The translations under genes and the position numbers were made by a program. Below the pieces are notes generated by a model. That model made no database searches. It saw only the letters and a program-made list of their open reading frames with translations, and had not been told where the DNA came from. Source: Streptomyces sp. HUAS MG91 (GTDB lineage Bacteria > Actinomycetota > Actinomycetes > Streptomycetales > Streptomycetaceae). Taken from it: a DNA stretch of 64,000 nucleotides. Shown here piece by piece: positions 34,300 to 43,119 of this stretch. The DNA is taken from contig NZ_CP159534.1 in the NCBI RefSeq assembly GCF_040529335.1, positions 310,001-374,000 of the forward strand, in the 5' to 3' direction. Numbering within the stretch: the first letter of the stretch is position 1; each line of letters opens with the position of its first letter.

Positions 34300-34971
34300 A
34301 TGCACGTACAGATCGTCCTGTTCGACGGCTTCGACCCGCTCGACGTCATCGGCCCCTATGAGGTGCTGCACGCCGGAGGTGCCGCCTCGGGCGGCGCTGT
34401 GAGCGTCGAGCTCGTCTCGGCCGAGGGCCCCCGGGAGGTGGTCGGCGGCACCGGCGAGCTCGCGCTGCGGGCCACCGCCGCCCTCGATCCCGCGCGCCCC
34501 GGGGTCGTCCTGGTGCCCGGCGCCGCGGGCCGGGTCGGCGCCCCGGACGAGGAACCGGACCCGGACGCGGCCGAGCCGTCGATCCCGGTGCTGCTTGGCC
34601 GCACGCTCACCACTGGGCTGCCCGCACTGCTGAAGGCCGCCCTGGACCATCCCGCCGTGACGCTGGCGACGGTGTGCGGCGGCGCGCTCGTCCCGGCCAT
34701 GGCGGGGCTGCTCGAAGGACGCCACGTCACCACCCATCACCTGGGTCTCGACCTGCTGGACGCCACCGGGGCGCACGCGGTGCGGGCCCGGGTCGTCGAC
34801 GACGGGGACCTCATCTCCGGCGCCGCCGTCACCTCGGGGCTCGACCTCGGCCTCTACCTGCTGGAGCGCGAGGTGGGCCCGCGGATCGCCCACGCGGTCG
34901 AGGAGCTGTTCGCGTACGAGCGGCGCGGCACGGTGTGGCACCCGCGCGGCCCGCTCCCCGCCGCCTTCTGA
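34300..34971 (+). CDS. DJ-1/PfpI-family protein
   Basis: The product (223 aa) is a stand-alone DJ-1/PfpI domain: VQIVLFDGFDPLDVIGPYEVLHAG at the N-terminus and the nucleophile elbow ATVCGGALVPAMAGLL (Cys in the expected place), followed by THHLGLDLL. Related proteins include isonitrile hydratases and transcriptional co-regulators. GAAGGA at 34285-34290 supports ATG 34300. It is divergent from the GlxA-type regulator and is followed by two small genes on the same strand, probably one transcript. Confidence 0.85.
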   Translation: MHVQIVLFDGFDPLDVIGPYEVLHAGGAASGGAVSVELVSAEGPREVVGGTGELALRATAALDPARPGVVLVPGAAGRVGAPDEEPDPDAAEPSIPVLLGRTLTTGLPALLKAALDHPAVTLATVCGGALVPAMAGLLEGRHVTTHHLGLDLLDATGAHAVRARVVDDGDLISGAAVTSGLDLGLYLLEREVGPRIAHAVEELFAYERRGTVWHPRGPLPAAF

Positions 34972-35024
34972 GAACCCCGGCCCCTCCCCCGTAACGCAAG
35001 GACCATCACGTGAGGAACCACCCC

Positions 35025-35354
35025 ATGCACCGTACGACCGTCGCAGGCACCTGGGACCTGGCCGTCTCCACCCCGATCGGCACTCTTCAGGCCGTCGTCG
35101 AACTCCACGACACCGCGGGCGAGTTGACAGGTACGGCCCGCGGGGCGGGTGAGGAGGTGCCGCTCACGGACGTCGTGCTCGACGGCGACCGGCTCACCTG
35201 GCGGCAGGCGGTCAACAGGCCGCTGCGGCTGAACCTCGCGTTCGCCGTGACCGTCGACGGCGACACCCTCGCCGGGACGTCCAAGGCCGGGCGGCTGCCC
35301 GCGTCGAAGGTCACCGGCACTCGTCGGCCTGCCACCGCGGCGGACGGCTCCTGA
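35025..35354 (+). CDS. Small beta-rich protein of unknown function
   Basis: The 109-residue protein (ATG 35025, GAGGAA 8 bases ahead; GTG 35010 also has AAGGA ahead) begins TVAGTWDLAVSTPIGTLQAVVELH, like lipocalin or calycin-like small beta barrels, and continues with alternating polar/hydrophobic strands. No signal peptide or helix-rich region is seen. It lies 53 bases after the DJ-1 gene and 2 bases before the DUF2269-like gene, so co-transcription is likely. I do not recognise a function. Confidence 0.7.
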   Translation: MHRTTVAGTWDLAVSTPIGTLQAVVELHDTAGELTGTARGAGEEVPLTDVVLDGDRLTWRQAVNRPLRLNLAFAVTVDGDTLAGTSKAGRLPASKVTGTRRPATAADGS

Positions 35355-35356
35355 CC

Positions 35357-35824
35357 ATGACGAAACTACTGCTCATCCTGCATGTACTGGCCGCCGTCCT
35401 GGCCGTCGGACCGGTCGCCGTATCCGCCAGCATGTTCCCCGCGTCGCTGCGGGCCGCCCCCGGTTCGCCGGGCGCCGCCGATTCCGCCGCGACCCTGCGC
35501 GTCCTGCACCGCATCTGCCGGGTGTACGCGGGTGTCGGACTCGCGGTGCCGCTGTTCGGGTTCGCCACGGCGAGCAGTCTCGGCGTTCTCGGCAGCGCGT
35601 GGCTGATCGTCTCGATCGCGCTGACGGCCGCGGCCGCCGTGGTGCTCATCGTCGGGATCCTGCCCGGCCAGGAGGCGGCCCTCGCCGCCGTCGAGGAGCC
35701 GGGCGACGGGCCGCAACAACTGCCCGCTGGACGGCTCGCCATGCTCACCGGAGTCTTCAACCTGCTGTGGGCCACGGTCACGGTCCTGATGATCGTCCGC
35801 CCCGGCTCCACCACCGGAGGTTGA
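35357..35824 (+). CDS. DUF2269-like integral membrane protein
   Basis: The 155-residue protein has four hydrophobic helices. The first (LLLILHVLAAVLAVGPVAVSASMFP) carries a histidine inside the membrane segment, typical of DUF2269/small haem-related membrane proteins; the others are at ~55-75, 80-100 and 130-150. It is preceded by the small beta protein at a 2-base gap. Function not known. Confidence 0.72.
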   Translation: MTKLLLILHVLAAVLAVGPVAVSASMFPASLRAAPGSPGAADSAATLRVLHRICRVYAGVGLAVPLFGFATASSLGVLGSAWLIVSIALTAAAAVVLIVGILPGQEAALAAVEEPGDGPQQLPAGRLAMLTGVFNLLWATVTVLMIVRPGSTTGG

Positions 35825-35928
35825 CTCAACCCGCCTGCCCGGCAGCGTAGTTGAACGTCCGCCGAACACTGGGCGAAGGGCGGCGCCGGACCCTCCTGGG
35901 CCGCCGGGAGAGTCCGTACCGTCATCGC

Positions 35929-37473
35929 ATGGGACGGCTCGACATCATCTTCACGGTCGCGGGGCTGGTGCTCGGCGTCTTCTCCATGGCGATCCCGTTC
36001 ATCGCGGATCTGCGCGCGCGGCGCAGCAGGCGCATCGGCTTCCGCAAGCAGATGGACATCGCCATAGGGCACAACGGCCCGCCGCACGCGTCGGATCCGC
36101 GGCTCGGACTCTTCAACGACCTGCCCGCGATGCGCGACGCGACGCTCGTGCTGCTGCGCATCGAGAACGACGGCACGCGGCACATCGAGGAGTCCGACTA
36201 CGTCCACTCGCCGCGGGAGTACGGGCTGACCGCCGAGTTCACCGGGCGGCGCATCGAGGCGCAGGACGTCACGCTGCCGCCGGAACACACCAATCTGATG
36301 GGCTACTTCGAGGACGAGCCGGGCCTGCGCGTGGTCGGGTCCAGCACCCTGCTGATCCCTCGGGTGCCGCTGCGGCCCGGCGCGTTCTACAAGATCCTCG
36401 TGCTGCTCACGGGTGGCGAGGAGGGCGGCCGGGTCACGGTCACCGGTGATGTGCGCGACGGCAGCCTGCACGAGAACCACAGCCTCACGCCGGACGAGAA
36501 GCCACCGGTGTTCAGCAAGCGGGCACGCTGGACCACCGTCGTGCTCGGCCTCTGCCTGATCGCCGCGGTCACCCTCCCGCTGCTGCTTCCTCCGGCACTG
36601 CCGGGCGACTGCGAGACCGGCACCCTCCGGCTCACCGGTTCCACCGCGTTCGAGCCGGTCCTGAACGAACTCGCGCAGAAATACCGGGACCACTGCCAGG
36701 ACAGGCCGACCATCACGGTCGCCGCCTACGGCAGCCGCACCGGGGTGCGCGAACTCGCCCTGTCCGGCGGCAAGCCGCAGCAGGGAGCCGGTGTCGTGGC
36801 GTTCTCGGACGGGCCGCGCCCCGCGAGCTACACCGGACTCAGCGAGAGCCGCATCGCGGTCTCGCTGTTCACCCTCGTCGTGCACGACGACGTCCGCCTG
36901 AAGAATCTGTCCGTCGCGGACGTCCGCCGCCTGTACCGCGGCGAGATCCGCGACTGGTCGCAGCTCGGCGGCCCCCGTCTCCCGGTCGTCCTCGTCAGCC
37001 GCAGCTCCGGATCGGGCACCCGCTCCGCGCTGACCAGCCGGGTCCTCGGCGGCGCGGACGAGCCGCCGGCCACGTCGGACGACTGCGTCAACCGCAAGGT
37101 GCGCTCCCCGTCGTCGGTCCTGCGCTGCGAACTCGACTCCACCGAGCAGGTCCTCCAGGCCGTCGCGCGGACCCCGGGCGCCCTCGGCTACAGCGAGCTG
37201 CGCGCCGCGTCGCCGCCGGACGCGCCGCACGGACTGCACACGGTGACGCTGGACGGCCGGGCGCCCGACCCGGACCGGCTCGACAAGGGCGGCTACCCGT
37301 ACCGCGAGATCGAGTACGCCTACACGTACGGCCGCCCGCCCGCCGACTCGCTGGCCTCCAGCTTCCTGTCGTACGCGGTCGACAACGGCACCGGCAAGGG
37401 CGTGGTCGCCGCCCACGGCCATCTGCCGTGCGGCACTCCGGTGGGGCTGCGGGTGTGCGGCAAGGGCGACTGA
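35929..37473 (+). CDS. Membrane protein with cytosolic beta domain and PstS-like extracellular domain
   Basis: The product (514 aa) has one helix at ~6-27, followed by RARRSRR, then a ~170-residue mostly beta domain, a second helix at ~203-225 preceded by KRARW, and a C-terminal PBP-like_2 (PstS-type) domain ~230-510. The last shows LTGSTAFEPVLNELAQKY, AYGSRTGVREL and VSRSSGSGTRSALTSR, the phosphate-binding loops of PstS. By the positive-inside rule the middle domain is cytosolic and the PstS-like domain outside. This looks like a solute sensor rather than a transporter subunit (inference). No pst genes lie nearby. ATG 35929 chosen as first start before the helix. Confidence 0.78.
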   Translation: MGRLDIIFTVAGLVLGVFSMAIPFIADLRARRSRRIGFRKQMDIAIGHNGPPHASDPRLGLFNDLPAMRDATLVLLRIENDGTRHIEESDYVHSPREYGLTAEFTGRRIEAQDVTLPPEHTNLMGYFEDEPGLRVVGSSTLLIPRVPLRPGAFYKILVLLTGGEEGGRVTVTGDVRDGSLHENHSLTPDEKPPVFSKRARWTTVVLGLCLIAAVTLPLLLPPALPGDCETGTLRLTGSTAFEPVLNELAQKYRDHCQDRPTITVAAYGSRTGVRELALSGGKPQQGAGVVAFSDGPRPASYTGLSESRIAVSLFTLVVHDDVRLKNLSVADVRRLYRGEIRDWSQLGGPRLPVVLVSRSSGSGTRSALTSRVLGGADEPPATSDDCVNRKVRSPSSVLRCELDSTEQVLQAVARTPGALGYSELRAASPPDAPHGLHTVTLDGRAPDPDRLDKGGYPYREIEYAYTYGRPPADSLASSFLSYAVDNGTGKGVVAAHGHLPCGTPVGLRVCGKGD

Positions 37474-37601
37474 CCGCCCCCGGCCCGGACACGCCCTCCC
37501 ACCAGGACATCCCGTAGGGAACGAACGTACAATTTACGGGTATTTCGGGCGCCCGGAAGTGCCTGTCCCGAGGCGGGCGTCCTGGACGGCGAGGTGACGT
37601 C

Positions 37602-38384
37602 ATGACCCGAACGACACTGGTGGCCGTGTGCGTGTGCGCGAGCGTGATCACCGCGGCTCCGGCGCTCGCCGTCGAGGGCCGAGCATCGGATCCCTCCGCG
37701 CGGCAGCTGGCCGACGACGCGAAGAAGGAACTCCTGGACGCCACGTCCCTGCACATCACGGTGGCGAACCGGTCGGACACCGGACGGGACGTGCGCACCC
37801 CGGCGAGGTTCGATCTGCGGCTCGACGAGGACGGCAACTGCGCCGGTTCGCTGCGGATGGGCGTCGGTGGCGCGAACGGCGGCACGGTCGATCTCGTCAA
37901 GCGCGGCGACGAGGTCTGGATGAAGCCGGACAGCACCTTCTGGAAGACGCAGGTCGGCGGCGGTGCCGGCGATCTGGCGGCGCAGCTGTTCGACGGCAAG
38001 TACGTGCACGGCACCACCGACGACGAGATGCTCAAGAGTTTCGCCGACACCTGCGATCTCGACGCGTTCCGCGCGCAGCTGGACGACGGCTCGGCCCACG
38101 CCGCCCAGCAGAAACTGTCCAAGGGCGCCGAGACCGAGGTCGACGGCGTCGGTGTCGTCCCGCTGACCGGCAGCGACAAGGGCAGCACGATCACGATGTA
38201 CATCACCACGGACGCGCCGCACCGGTTGGTGAAGGCGACGGAGAAGGGCTCCACCGAGAACCTGACGATGACGCTGACCGACTACGACAAGCCGGTCCCG
38301 TCGGCGACACCGCCCGCGAGCGAGTCCGTCGACATCTCCAAGCTCAACGACGTGAACCGGAACGAGACGCCGCCGCAGGCCTAG
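37602..38384 (+). CDS. LppX/LprG-like secreted protein
   Basis: The 260-residue protein has a Sec signal peptide cleaved probably after APALAVEG near residue 24; no lipobox is seen (two cysteines lie inside the hydrophobic core, VAVCVCASV, but not in lipobox context). The mature part looks like the LppX/LprAFG half-barrel: SLHITVANR, GGTVDLVKRGDEVWMKPDSTFWK, and a YITTDAPHRLVKATEK strand. Such proteins bind lipids or report on the envelope. A possible promoter AGGACA (37504)-N18-TACAAT (37528) lies upstream. It overlaps the convergent regulator by 41 bases. Confidence 0.7.
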   Translation: MTRTTLVAVCVCASVITAAPALAVEGRASDPSARQLADDAKKELLDATSLHITVANRSDTGRDVRTPARFDLRLDEDGNCAGSLRMGVGGANGGTVDLVKRGDEVWMKPDSTFWKTQVGGGAGDLAAQLFDGKYVHGTTDDEMLKSFADTCDLDAFRAQLDDGSAHAAQQKLSKGAETEVDGVGVVPLTGSDKGSTITMYITTDAPHRLVKATEKGSTENLTMTLTDYDKPVPSATPPASESVDISKLNDVNRNETPPQA

Positions 38385-38928
38385 GGCCCGGTGGGTCCTT
38401 CGGATACCGGACGAACAGGATGCCGTGCACCTCTCCTTGAGGGGCGCTGTAGAGGTGGGGCACGTCGGCGGGCCACTGGGCGTGACCGCCAGGGCCCGCC
38501 GTCTGCGTGGCCCCCCGCAGACCGACGACCGCCGTGCCGGAGAGCACCATCAGGCTCTCGGTGGTGTGCGGGGCGTGCGCGGCCGACTCCTGGGTGGCGC
38601 CGCCGGCGATGGTCACGCGGAAGACGTCGGTGGCGGCCCGCTCGTCCTCGTACCGCTCGACGAGGACCGCGGTGACGGCGCTGCCGGAGACACCGGCGAC
38701 GCCCTCGCGCACACCGGCCGGCGGATCGTCCAGGACCGCGCTGAGGGGGCGGTCGAGCACGGTGGTCAGCGCGTAGAGGGTCTCCAGGGTGGGGTTGCGG
38801 CGGCCGCTCTCCAGTTCCGAGAGGGTGCCCTTGCCGACGCCCGAGCGCCGGGCGAGTTCGGACAGGGACAGGCCGGCGTCCTGGCGCAACCCCTTCAGCC
38901 TGCGCCCCACTTCGTCGTTCAGACCCAA
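38344..38928 (-). CDS. XRE-family regulator with C-terminal cupin
   Basis: The protein (~194 aa) has an N-terminal XRE HTH (~5-60: RRLKGLRQDAGLSLSELARRSGVGKGTLSELESGRRNPTLETL) and a cupin domain (~95-180: TESLMVLSGTAVVGL, WPADVPHLYSAPQGEVHGILFV). The start is not certain: TTG 38928 after GGAG is preferred because the upstream ATG at 39027 lies inside the palindrome pair that is the likely operator. It is divergent from benE, so it probably represses or activates that gene in response to an aromatic acid. Confidence 0.82.
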   Translation of the reverse strand: MGLNDEVGRRLKGLRQDAGLSLSELARRSGVGKGTLSELESGRRNPTLETLYALTTVLDRPLSAVLDDPPAGVREGVAGVSGSAVTAVLVERYEDERAATDVFRVTIAGGATQESAAHAPHTTESLMVLSGTAVVGLRGATQTAGPGGHAQWPADVPHLYSAPQGEVHGILFVRYPKDPPGPRPAAASRSGSRR

Positions 38929-39004
38929 CGCCCCGGCTCCCGTCCGTAGCTGATCCCGCGATCGATCCGTTCCTGGTTGACGGGCGGTCGCCCGCTTCCC
39001 TAGT

Positions 39005-39036
39005 GTTCCACAAACAGAACGTTCCATTTATGGAAC
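39005..39036. promoter_or_regulatory. Two adjacent operators between XRE-cupin gene and benE
   Basis: GTTCCATTTATGGAAC (39021-39036) is a perfect palindrome with a 4-base spacer; directly before it GTTCCACAAACAGAAC (39005-39020) has outer arms GTTC/GAAC. Two abutting 16-bp sites of the same type strongly suggest cooperative binding by the neighbouring XRE regulator. Confidence 0.7.
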
Positions 39037-39077
39037 GCCTGCTCGTCGTACTCGTACGCACCGGAAGTGATGCCCAC

Positions 39078-40349
39078 ATGGCCGCGCCACCGTCGCCCTC
39101 CCCCTCTCCGCTCGCCCGCATACGCGCGGCCGCTCCGCCCTCGGCCGTGGCGGCGGGCCTCATCGCCGTCCTGGTCGGCGTGACGAGTTCGGCCGCCCTC
39201 GTGTTCACCGCCGCGCGGGCCGCCGGGGCGGACGCGCGGGAGACGTCGTCGTGGATGCTGGCGATCGGTGTCGGCGTGGCCGTGTCGTCCATCGGGCTGT
39301 CGCTGCGGTTCCGGGCGCCGGTGGTCACCGCCTGGTCGACGCCGGGCGCGGCGCTCCTCGCGACCGGCCTGGCGGGGGTGTCCATGGCGCAGGCCGTGGG
39401 GGCGTTCGTCTTCAGCGCGGTCCTGATGATCGTGAGCGGGGTGACGGGGTGGTTCGCCAAGGCCATGGACCGCATTCCGGTGCCGTTGGCGTCTGCGCTG
39501 CTCGCCGGGGTGCTGCTGCACTTCGGCACCGGGCTCTTCGCCTCGATGGACGGCAGCTTCGCGATCGCGTTCCCCGTGTTCGTGCTGTACCTGCTGGCGC
39601 GTCGACTGCTGCCCCGGTACGCGGTGCTCGTCGCGCTCGGCGGCGGTGTCGTGGCATCGGTCCTGGCGGGCGGCTGGCACCTGGAGCGGATCCGGCTGTC
39701 GCTGGCCGAGCCGGTGTTCACGGCGCCGTCCTTCGACTGGAAGGTGCTGATCAGCGTCGGCGTACCGCTGTTCGTCGTGACGATGGCCTCGCAGAACCTG
39801 CCCGGTGTCGCGGTGCTGCGCGGCTCCGGGTACCAGGTGCCGGTGTCGCCGATGATGACGTGGATCGGCGCCGTCACCGCGGTGCTCGCGCCGTTCGGCG
39901 CGTTCGGGCTGAACCTGGCGGCCATCACCGCCGCGATCTGCACCGGCGAGGAGGCCCACCCGGACCGGGCGCGGCGCTATCTGGCGGCCGTGTGGTCGGG
40001 TGTCTTCTACCTCTGCGTCGGGCTGCTCGGGGCGACCGTGGTCTCCCTGCTGGCGGCGATGCCGCACGCGCTCGTCATGGCGGTCGCGGGAGTCGGCCTG
40101 CTGGCCACGATCGAGGCGTCCTTGGCCGCGGCGCTCGCCGATCCCCCGGCGCGCGAGGCGGCCGCGGTGACGTTCCTCGCCACGGCGTCCGGCGTGACGC
40201 TCCTGGGGATCGGCTCGACGTTCTGGGGCCTGCTCGCCGGAGTCCTGACCAGCCTGATCACCTCGCACCGGCGCGGCCGGACGGCGTCCTCGCCGGTGCC
40301 CGCCCAGCCGGCCGTCAGCTCCGGCACACCGCAGCGAACCGCGCCGTGA
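39078..40349 (+). CDS. benE: BenE-family benzoate/H+ symporter
   Basis: The 423-residue membrane protein has about 12 helices and matches BenE: AAGLIAVLVGVTSSAALVF near the start, FRAPVVTAWSTPGAALLA, PVPLASALLAGVLLHFG, and the late FGAFGLNLAAITAAICTGEEAHPD. It imports benzoate or a related aromatic acid with protons. ATG 39078 is favoured over 39003/39030 because the two operators lie at 39005-39036 and GGAAG precedes it. No benzoate dioxygenase is in the window, so the substrate is not proven. Confidence 0.87.
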   Translation: MAAPPSPSPSPLARIRAAAPPSAVAAGLIAVLVGVTSSAALVFTAARAAGADARETSSWMLAIGVGVAVSSIGLSLRFRAPVVTAWSTPGAALLATGLAGVSMAQAVGAFVFSAVLMIVSGVTGWFAKAMDRIPVPLASALLAGVLLHFGTGLFASMDGSFAIAFPVFVLYLLARRLLPRYAVLVALGGGVVASVLAGGWHLERIRLSLAEPVFTAPSFDWKVLISVGVPLFVVTMASQNLPGVAVLRGSGYQVPVSPMMTWIGAVTAVLAPFGAFGLNLAAITAAICTGEEAHPDRARRYLAAVWSGVFYLCVGLLGATVVSLLAAMPHALVMAVAGVGLLATIEASLAAALADPPAREAAAVTFLATASGVTLLGIGSTFWGLLAGVLTSLITSHRRGRTASSPVPAQPAVSSGTPQRTAP

Positions 40350-41028
40350 ACTCCGACCACGCCGCGACCGCCGCACCCTCGTCGGCCACCGCACGGGCGT
40401 GCAGGCGGTCCCGGTCGACGCCCCGCGCCGCGAGCTGATCACGGTCCCACGCGGCGATCCGCGCGGCGTCGACCTCGGGATGGAACTGCACGCCCCACGC
40501 CCGCTCCCCCACCCGGAACGCCTGGTACGGACACGTCTCGCTGGACGCCAACCAGGTCGCGCCAGGCGGCAGTTCGGTGATCGCGTCGACGTGCCGCTCG
40601 ATCGCGGGCACCATCGGGCCGAGCCCGTGCAGCAGCGGGTCGGCGGCCGCTTCCGGGCGCAGCCGCACCGGCGTGCTGCCGTACTCGGGCGTGCCGTGCT
40701 CGGCCTCGACCGCGCCGCCCGCCACCTGGGCGAGCAACTGCCCACCGAGGCAGATCCCGAGCACCGGGCTGCCGTCGTCGAGCGCCTGGGCGACCAGGCG
40801 CCGGGTGGCCGGGAGCCAGGGGGCGCGTGCGTCGTCGTCGGGGAGGTAGCCGCCGCCGAGCACCAGCAGCGGGCGCCCGCCGAGCGTCGCGGGCAGCGCC
40901 TCACCCGCGTACGCCCGCACGACCCGGACAGCGAGTCCGGCCTCGCTCAGCCAGGTGCCGACCCGTCGCGGGCCGCCGCTCGGGGTGTGCTGCACCACGA
41001 GGACGGCACCGCTTTCACCCATCACCAT
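40315..41028 (-). CDS. Class I glutamine amidotransferase (GuaA-N-like)
   Basis: The 237-residue protein has the GATase1 triad: nucleophile Cys93 in VLGICLGGQ, and His183 with Glu185 in VQFHPEV. It is a stand-alone domain similar to GuaA N-terminal or gamma-glutamyl-peptide hydrolase-like proteins, sometimes annotated as GMP synthase-like. It overlaps benE by 35 bases at the convergent end. GGGGGAG precedes ATG 41028; ATG 41022 is also possible. The acceptor substrate is unknown. Confidence 0.85.
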   Translation of the reverse strand: MVMGESGAVLVVQHTPSGGPRRVGTWLSEAGLAVRVVRAYAGEALPATLGGRPLLVLGGGYLPDDDARAPWLPATRRLVAQALDDGSPVLGICLGGQLLAQVAGGAVEAEHGTPEYGSTPVRLRPEAAADPLLHGLGPMVPAIERHVDAITELPPGATWLASSETCPYQAFRVGERAWGVQFHPEVDAARIAAWDRDQLAARGVDRDRLHARAVADEGAAVAAWSEFTARFAAVCRS

Positions 41029-41136
41029 GTCACTCCCCCTGTTCCGTCGCCCTCGGTATCCGCATCGGCCAGGAGGCAGCAGATCAAGGCGTGGCGACGC
41101 ACGTCAACGGCGCGGGCTCCGCTCTACGCTGCCCCC

Positions 41137-41991
41137 ATGCCCGCCACGCCCTCCGCCGTCGCAGCACGCTTCACCGGTTCGCCCGCCGCAGGTGAGCGCC
41201 GTCTCTCCCGCAGTCTCACGGAGGTCACGCTCGCCGACGGGCGGGTGGTCATGGTCAAGTACGCGGATGATCCGGGGGCCGCGCGGGCGGAGGCGGCGGG
41301 GCTGCGCTGGCTGGCCGCCGCCGACGCGGTGCGGGTGCCCACCGTGCACGGCGCCGACGACAACTGGCTGGTCACCGGCCGGGTGGCCGACGGACGGGCG
41401 ACCGCCGAGGGCGCCGAGCGATTCGGCCGTGAGCTGGCCGCCCTGCACGCCGCGGGCGCGCCCGCTTTCGGCGCCCCGCCGCCGGACGGGCCGACGGAGG
41501 CGTACATCGGGCTCGCGCCGATGCGCAATGTGCCCGGCGAGAACTGGCCGGACTGGTTCGCCGAGCAGCGGGTGCTCCCCTATGTGCGCCGGGCCGTGGA
41601 CGCCGGAACGCTGCGCGCGGACGAGGCGGCGACGATCGAGCGGGTCTGCGCGCTGCTGCCCGGCCTCGCGGGCCCCGCCGAGCCGCCCGCCCGGCTGCAC
41701 GGCGACCTGTGGAACGGCAACGTGCTGTGGGACGGCGACGGCACCGCCTGGCTGATCGACCCGGCGGCGCACGGCGGGCACCGCGAGAGCGACCTGGCGA
41801 TGCTGGACCTGTTCGGCGCGCCGCACCTCGACCGGATCCTGGCCGGCTACCAGCGGGCGGCGCCGCTCGCGGACGGCTGGCGCGAGCGCGTCCCGCTGCA
41901 TCAGCTCTTCCCCCTCCTGGTGCACACGGTCCTCTTCGGCCGCGGCTACGCCGAGCAGACCCTGGCCGCCGCCCGCAGCCAACTCACGTAG
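41137..41991 (+). CDS. Fructosamine-3-kinase-like protein
   Basis: The protein (284 aa) has the aminoglycoside/fructosamine kinase fold: VVMVKYADDPGAARAEAAGLRWLA (ATP lysine and helix), RLHGDLWNGNVLW as catalytic loop with its aspartate, and the metal-binding DPAAHGGHRESDLAM. Such kinases phosphorylate ketosamines on glycated proteins or free Amadori compounds for repair. It is short but full length. It is divergent from the amidotransferase and precedes the DapB-like gene by 42 bases. Confidence 0.85.
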   Translation: MPATPSAVAARFTGSPAAGERRLSRSLTEVTLADGRVVMVKYADDPGAARAEAAGLRWLAAADAVRVPTVHGADDNWLVTGRVADGRATAEGAERFGRELAALHAAGAPAFGAPPPDGPTEAYIGLAPMRNVPGENWPDWFAEQRVLPYVRRAVDAGTLRADEAATIERVCALLPGLAGPAEPPARLHGDLWNGNVLWDGDGTAWLIDPAAHGGHRESDLAMLDLFGAPHLDRILAGYQRAAPLADGWRERVPLHQLFPLLVHTVLFGRGYAEQTLAAARSQLT

Positions 41992-42033
41992 CGAGTCTAT
42001 GAACTGACACTCCATCAGGTTACGCTCCGGCGC

Positions 42034-43119
42034 ATGACATCCACGGTGGTCTGGGGCACCGGCAACGTGGGCCGCGCGGCGATCAGGGCCGTCTCCGCTC
42101 ACCCCGCGCTCGCCCTGTCAGGTGTACTCGTGCACGATCCCGCGAAGGCCGGCCGCGACGCGGGCGACCTCGCCGGACTCGACCGCGCCCTCGGGGTGGC
42201 GGCCACGACCGACGTCGAGGCGGTGCTCGCGGCCCGTCCCGGCGCCGTCGTGTACGCGGCCTCCGGCGATCTGCGTCCCGACGAGGCGCTGGACGACATC
42301 TGCCGGGCGATCCGCGCCGGTGCCGTCGTCGTCACGCCCGCCCTCTACCCGCTCTACGACCCGGCGAGCGCGCCGCCCGACTTCACCGATCCGGTGCGCG
42401 CGGCGATCGCCGAGGGCGGCGGCTCCCTGTTCGTGTCGGGCGTCGACCCGGGCTGGGCCAACGACGTGCTGCCGCTCCTGGTCAGCGGCCTCGGCACACA
42501 CATCGACACCGTCCGCTGCCAGGAGATCTTCGACTACTCGACGTACGACCAGCCGGACGCGGTCCGCGACCTGATCGGCATGGGGCACCCCATGGACTAC
42601 GAGCCGCTGATGCTCGCCGAGTCCATTCCGACGATGGTGTGGGGCGGCCAGATACGGCTGCTCGCCCGCGCGCTCGGGGTCCGGCTCGACGAGATCCGCG
42701 AGACGTTGGAGCGCCGTGCGCTGGAGAGCGACGTGACGACGCAGATCATGGGCGACTTCGCGGCGGGCACCCAGGGCGCGGTCCGCTTCGAGGTGCAGGG
42801 GGTCGTCGACGGCGAGGTACGGCTGATCGTCGAGCACGTCACCCGGATCCACCCGTCCTGCGCGCCCGACTGGCCCTCGCCGCCCGGCGGCGGGGCCGGC
42901 GCGCACCGGGTCGTCATCGAGGGCCGCCCGCGCATCGAGGTCACCGTGCAGGCGACCGACGAGGGCGGCAACCACTCCGCCGGTGGCAACGCGACCGCCG
43001 TCGGCCGGCTCGTCGGCGCCGTCGAGTGGCTGGTGGCGGCGGAGCCCGGCCTGTACGACGCGCTCGACGTCCCCCTGCTCCCCGCCACCGGCCGCCTGGG
43101 AAGGAAACAGCAGTCATGA
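42034..43119 (+). CDS. DapB-like NAD(P)H-dependent dehydrogenase
   Basis: The 361-residue protein opens with a Rossmann motif VVWGTGNVGRAAIRAV and continues as a dihydrodipicolinate-reductase-like/amine dehydrogenase-like fold: SGVDPGWANDVLPLLVSGLG, QEIFDYSTYDQPDAVRDLIGMGHP. True DapB enzymes are ~100 residues shorter; this longer branch is common in actinobacteria near steroid and lipid genes and its reaction is not known to me. It overlaps the CMD gene by 4 bases (ATGA), so the two are coupled. Confidence 0.8.
   Translation: MTSTVVWGTGNVGRAAIRAVSAHPALALSGVLVHDPAKAGRDAGDLAGLDRALGVAATTDVEAVLAARPGAVVYAASGDLRPDEALDDICRAIRAGAVVVTPALYPLYDPASAPPDFTDPVRAAIAEGGGSLFVSGVDPGWANDVLPLLVSGLGTHIDTVRCQEIFDYSTYDQPDAVRDLIGMGHPMDYEPLMLAESIPTMVWGGQIRLLARALGVRLDEIRETLERRALESDVTTQIMGDFAAGTQGAVRFEVQGVVDGEVRLIVEHVTRIHPSCAPDWPSPPGGGAGAHRVVIEGRPRIEVTVQATDEGGNHSAGGNATAVGRLVGAVEWLVAAEPGLYDALDVPLLPATGRLGRKQQS

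Noticed and set aside
42001..42033. CTGA...TCAG repeat and TACGCT as a promoter before the DapB-like gene
   Set aside because: Spacing to a -35 is only 11 bases and the start follows by 7 bases; too weak to annotate.
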